Origin: Clostridia bacterium
GTDB lineage: Bacteria > Bacillota > Clostridia > Christensenellales > UBA1242
Assembly (NCBI GenBank): GCA_017399515.1
Contig: JAFQBZ010000189.1
Coordinates: forward strand, 1 to 6,363
Length of the DNA: 6,363 bases
Direction of reading: 5' to 3'
Below the pieces are notes generated by a model. It had not been told where the DNA came from, ran no database searches, and worked only from the letters and a program-made list of their open reading frames with translations. The position numbers were made by a program, and so were the translations under genes. Positions 5,222 to 6,363 of this stretch are shown piece by piece (within the stretch, counting starts at the first letter, position 1; each line of letters begins with the position of its first letter).

Positions 5222-6363
5222 CTAAGGTAAAGTATCGAAATAATTGAATAAATTATCAAGATCAGTAACATTAGCGTCAAGTGAGTTAACAACAGTGTTT
5301 CCTCCATTATCTTTCTTAAGAACCATTGTAAATTCTACAAAGTTGCTTGAAACTTTATTTGGAAGAGCATCTGCACCAACAAAGTTAAGAGCAATAATGT
5401 AATGCTTAGATGACTTTGTTTGTCCAACTTCAAGGTCATTACCATCGATTGGAAGAGTGTATGAACTTTGATATGTTGGCATTGTGAGCGGTGTATTCTT
5501 GAAGATGTAATCTAAGTCATGAACACCAACAAGTTGAGCCAATAAGTTGTCTATTGACACACCATTCTTAGTTGGTCTGTAGTAATACATAACAAGTGCT
5601 GTCGCTTGTTCAAGAGTAATATTTGTATATGTCTTAGTGTCAGTACCATAAGTAATAGTGAATCCATCATAATAATATTTATAAATCATATAAAGTTCTT
5701 CGTATGAAATTTGAAGGAACTTAATTTCATTAACATTAAGTGATGTGCCTGTCTTGTAGTTTTCATAAATTGTATTCATCATACCAGTATTGAATGAAAT
5801 GTTTGCAGTTGTTTCATTAACATTAACTGATGAAATTGTAAATCCAAAGTTGTTTGAAAGTGTTGTGATTGCAGAAACAAATCCTGTTTCGTTATGATCT
5901 TTCATATAAAGAATATTTGCAGATGTAACGAGTGCAATATTATCAGCATTTGTACCAGTCTTATTGGTATAGAACGCCATAATATAGTAATCAACATTTT
6001 GTTTTAATCCAGCAATTCCAACTCTTGTTCCCACAAGTTTAACTCTGCTTGTGTATGTGATTGTGTCAGCATTACCTGCATTATACTGAGCGATTGTTAA
6101 ATTCAATGCTTCAATCACAGTCATGAATTTGTTTGTAATGTAATCAGTAAATTTCTTGAATTGTTCACCGTTAAATACAATGAAGTTCAAGTTGTGATTT
6201 GCAGTGTTATATTGAACACCAAGTGTGTGATCATACTTGTTTGTGGTCATCTTACTTGTGTCAATTGTAGCAGTGTAAGCACCGTTTTCAACATCTCTAG
6301 TAATATCACTATCTGTGTAGTCATCAATGAACATAATGTCTTGATCATAAATAACTGTTGCAG
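5222..6363 (-). CDS. Probable surface protein with fibronectin-III-like repeats, C-terminal part
   Basis: The reading frame is open to the right edge of the window (ATVIYDQDI precedes the first Met at 6334), so this is the C-terminal part of a longer protein and the Met is not necessarily its start. It is rich in Thr, Asn, Tyr and Val, with little Cys, as in extracellular beta-sandwich proteins. Two stretches end alike: VGIAGLKQNVDYYIMAFYTN...VTSANILYM and VGQTKSSKHYIIALNFVG...VSSNFVEFTMV, the strand-loop-strand pattern (L-x-x-x-x-x-Y-x-I-x-A) of fibronectin III domains. In both, a long, partly helical insert separates this part from the first strands (LNFIVFNGEQFKKF; TANISFNTGMMNTI). The protein stops with a TAG after NLFNYFDTLP, with no LPxTG motif or transmembrane tail, so any cell anchoring must lie in the missing part. 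Base composition is clearly less AT-rich than the flavoprotein next to it. The fold is inferred from pattern only; function unknown. Confidence 0.6.
   Translation of the reverse strand, partial: ATVIYDQDIMFIDDYTDSDITRDVENGAYTATIDTSKMTTNKYDHTLGVQYNTANHNLNFIVFNGEQFKKFTDYITNKFMTVIEALNLTIAQYNAGNADTITYTSRVKLVGTRVGIAGLKQNVDYYIMAFYTNKTGTNADNIALVTSANILYMKDHNETGFVSAITTLSNNFGFTISSVNVNETTANISFNTGMMNTIYENYKTGTSLNVNEIKFLQISYEELYMIYKYYYDGFTITYGTDTKTYTNITLEQATALVMYYYRPTKNGVSIDNLLAQLVGVHDLDYIFKNTPLTMPTYQSSYTLPIDGNDLEVGQTKSSKHYIIALNFVGADALPNKVSSNFVEFTMVLKKDNGGNTVVNSLDANVTDLDNLFNYFDTLP

Noticed and set aside
1..6363. Mobile elements, CRISPR arrays or a recoded (TGA=Trp) genetic code
   Set aside because: No transposase, spaced repeats or terminal repeats are visible, and conserved Trp positions in CysRS use TGG.

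Overview
The window comes from a low-GC bacterium that is probably Firmicutes-like, with strong AGGAGG/AAGGA ribosome binding sites, canonical sigma-A promoters and hairpin-plus-T-run terminators. Trp is encoded by TGG and stops are TAA/TAG (TGA in one short leader ORF), so nothing argues for a recoded Mollicute code. I cannot place it more precisely. Every supported gene lies on the minus strand, so transcription runs from high to low coordinates.

In transcription order: (1) 6363-5222, the C-terminal part of a large, probably surface or secreted protein with fibronectin-III-like repeats, its start beyond the window, closed by a 17-bp perfect terminator (5149-5112). (2) 5066-2907, a 719-residue fusion flavoprotein of the NADH:flavin oxidoreductase/2,4-dienoyl-CoA reductase (FadH-like) family. 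It is extremely AT-rich and lacks several expected catalytic and nucleotide-binding residues. (3) 2906-2710, a regulatory leader with a near-consensus promoter, a seven-codon ORF encoding MKKCCCN, and RNA segments that can pair in competing ways, ending in an intrinsic terminator just before the next gene. (4) 2709-1297, cysS, cysteinyl-tRNA synthetase. (5) 1283-555, a Nudix-fold protein whose Nudix box has lost key residues, 13 nt behind cysS and clearly co-transcribed. (6) 484-399, tRNA-Leu(CAA) with its own promoter and a terminator. (7) 341-1, the N-terminal part of a GrpB-family protein.

The most interesting element is the cysS leader. Three consecutive Cys codons in a tiny ribosome-bound ORF, whose last codons form the 5' arm of a hairpin, followed by a terminator at the door of cysteinyl-tRNA synthetase, look like ribosome-mediated transcription attenuation sensing charged tRNA-Cys. 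Firmicute aminoacyl-tRNA synthetase genes are more often controlled by T-boxes, and no T-box motif is visible here. The model predicts that Cys-tRNA shortage stalls the ribosome on the Cys codons, frees a downstream strand and lets RNA polymerase pass into cysS and the Nudix-like gene.
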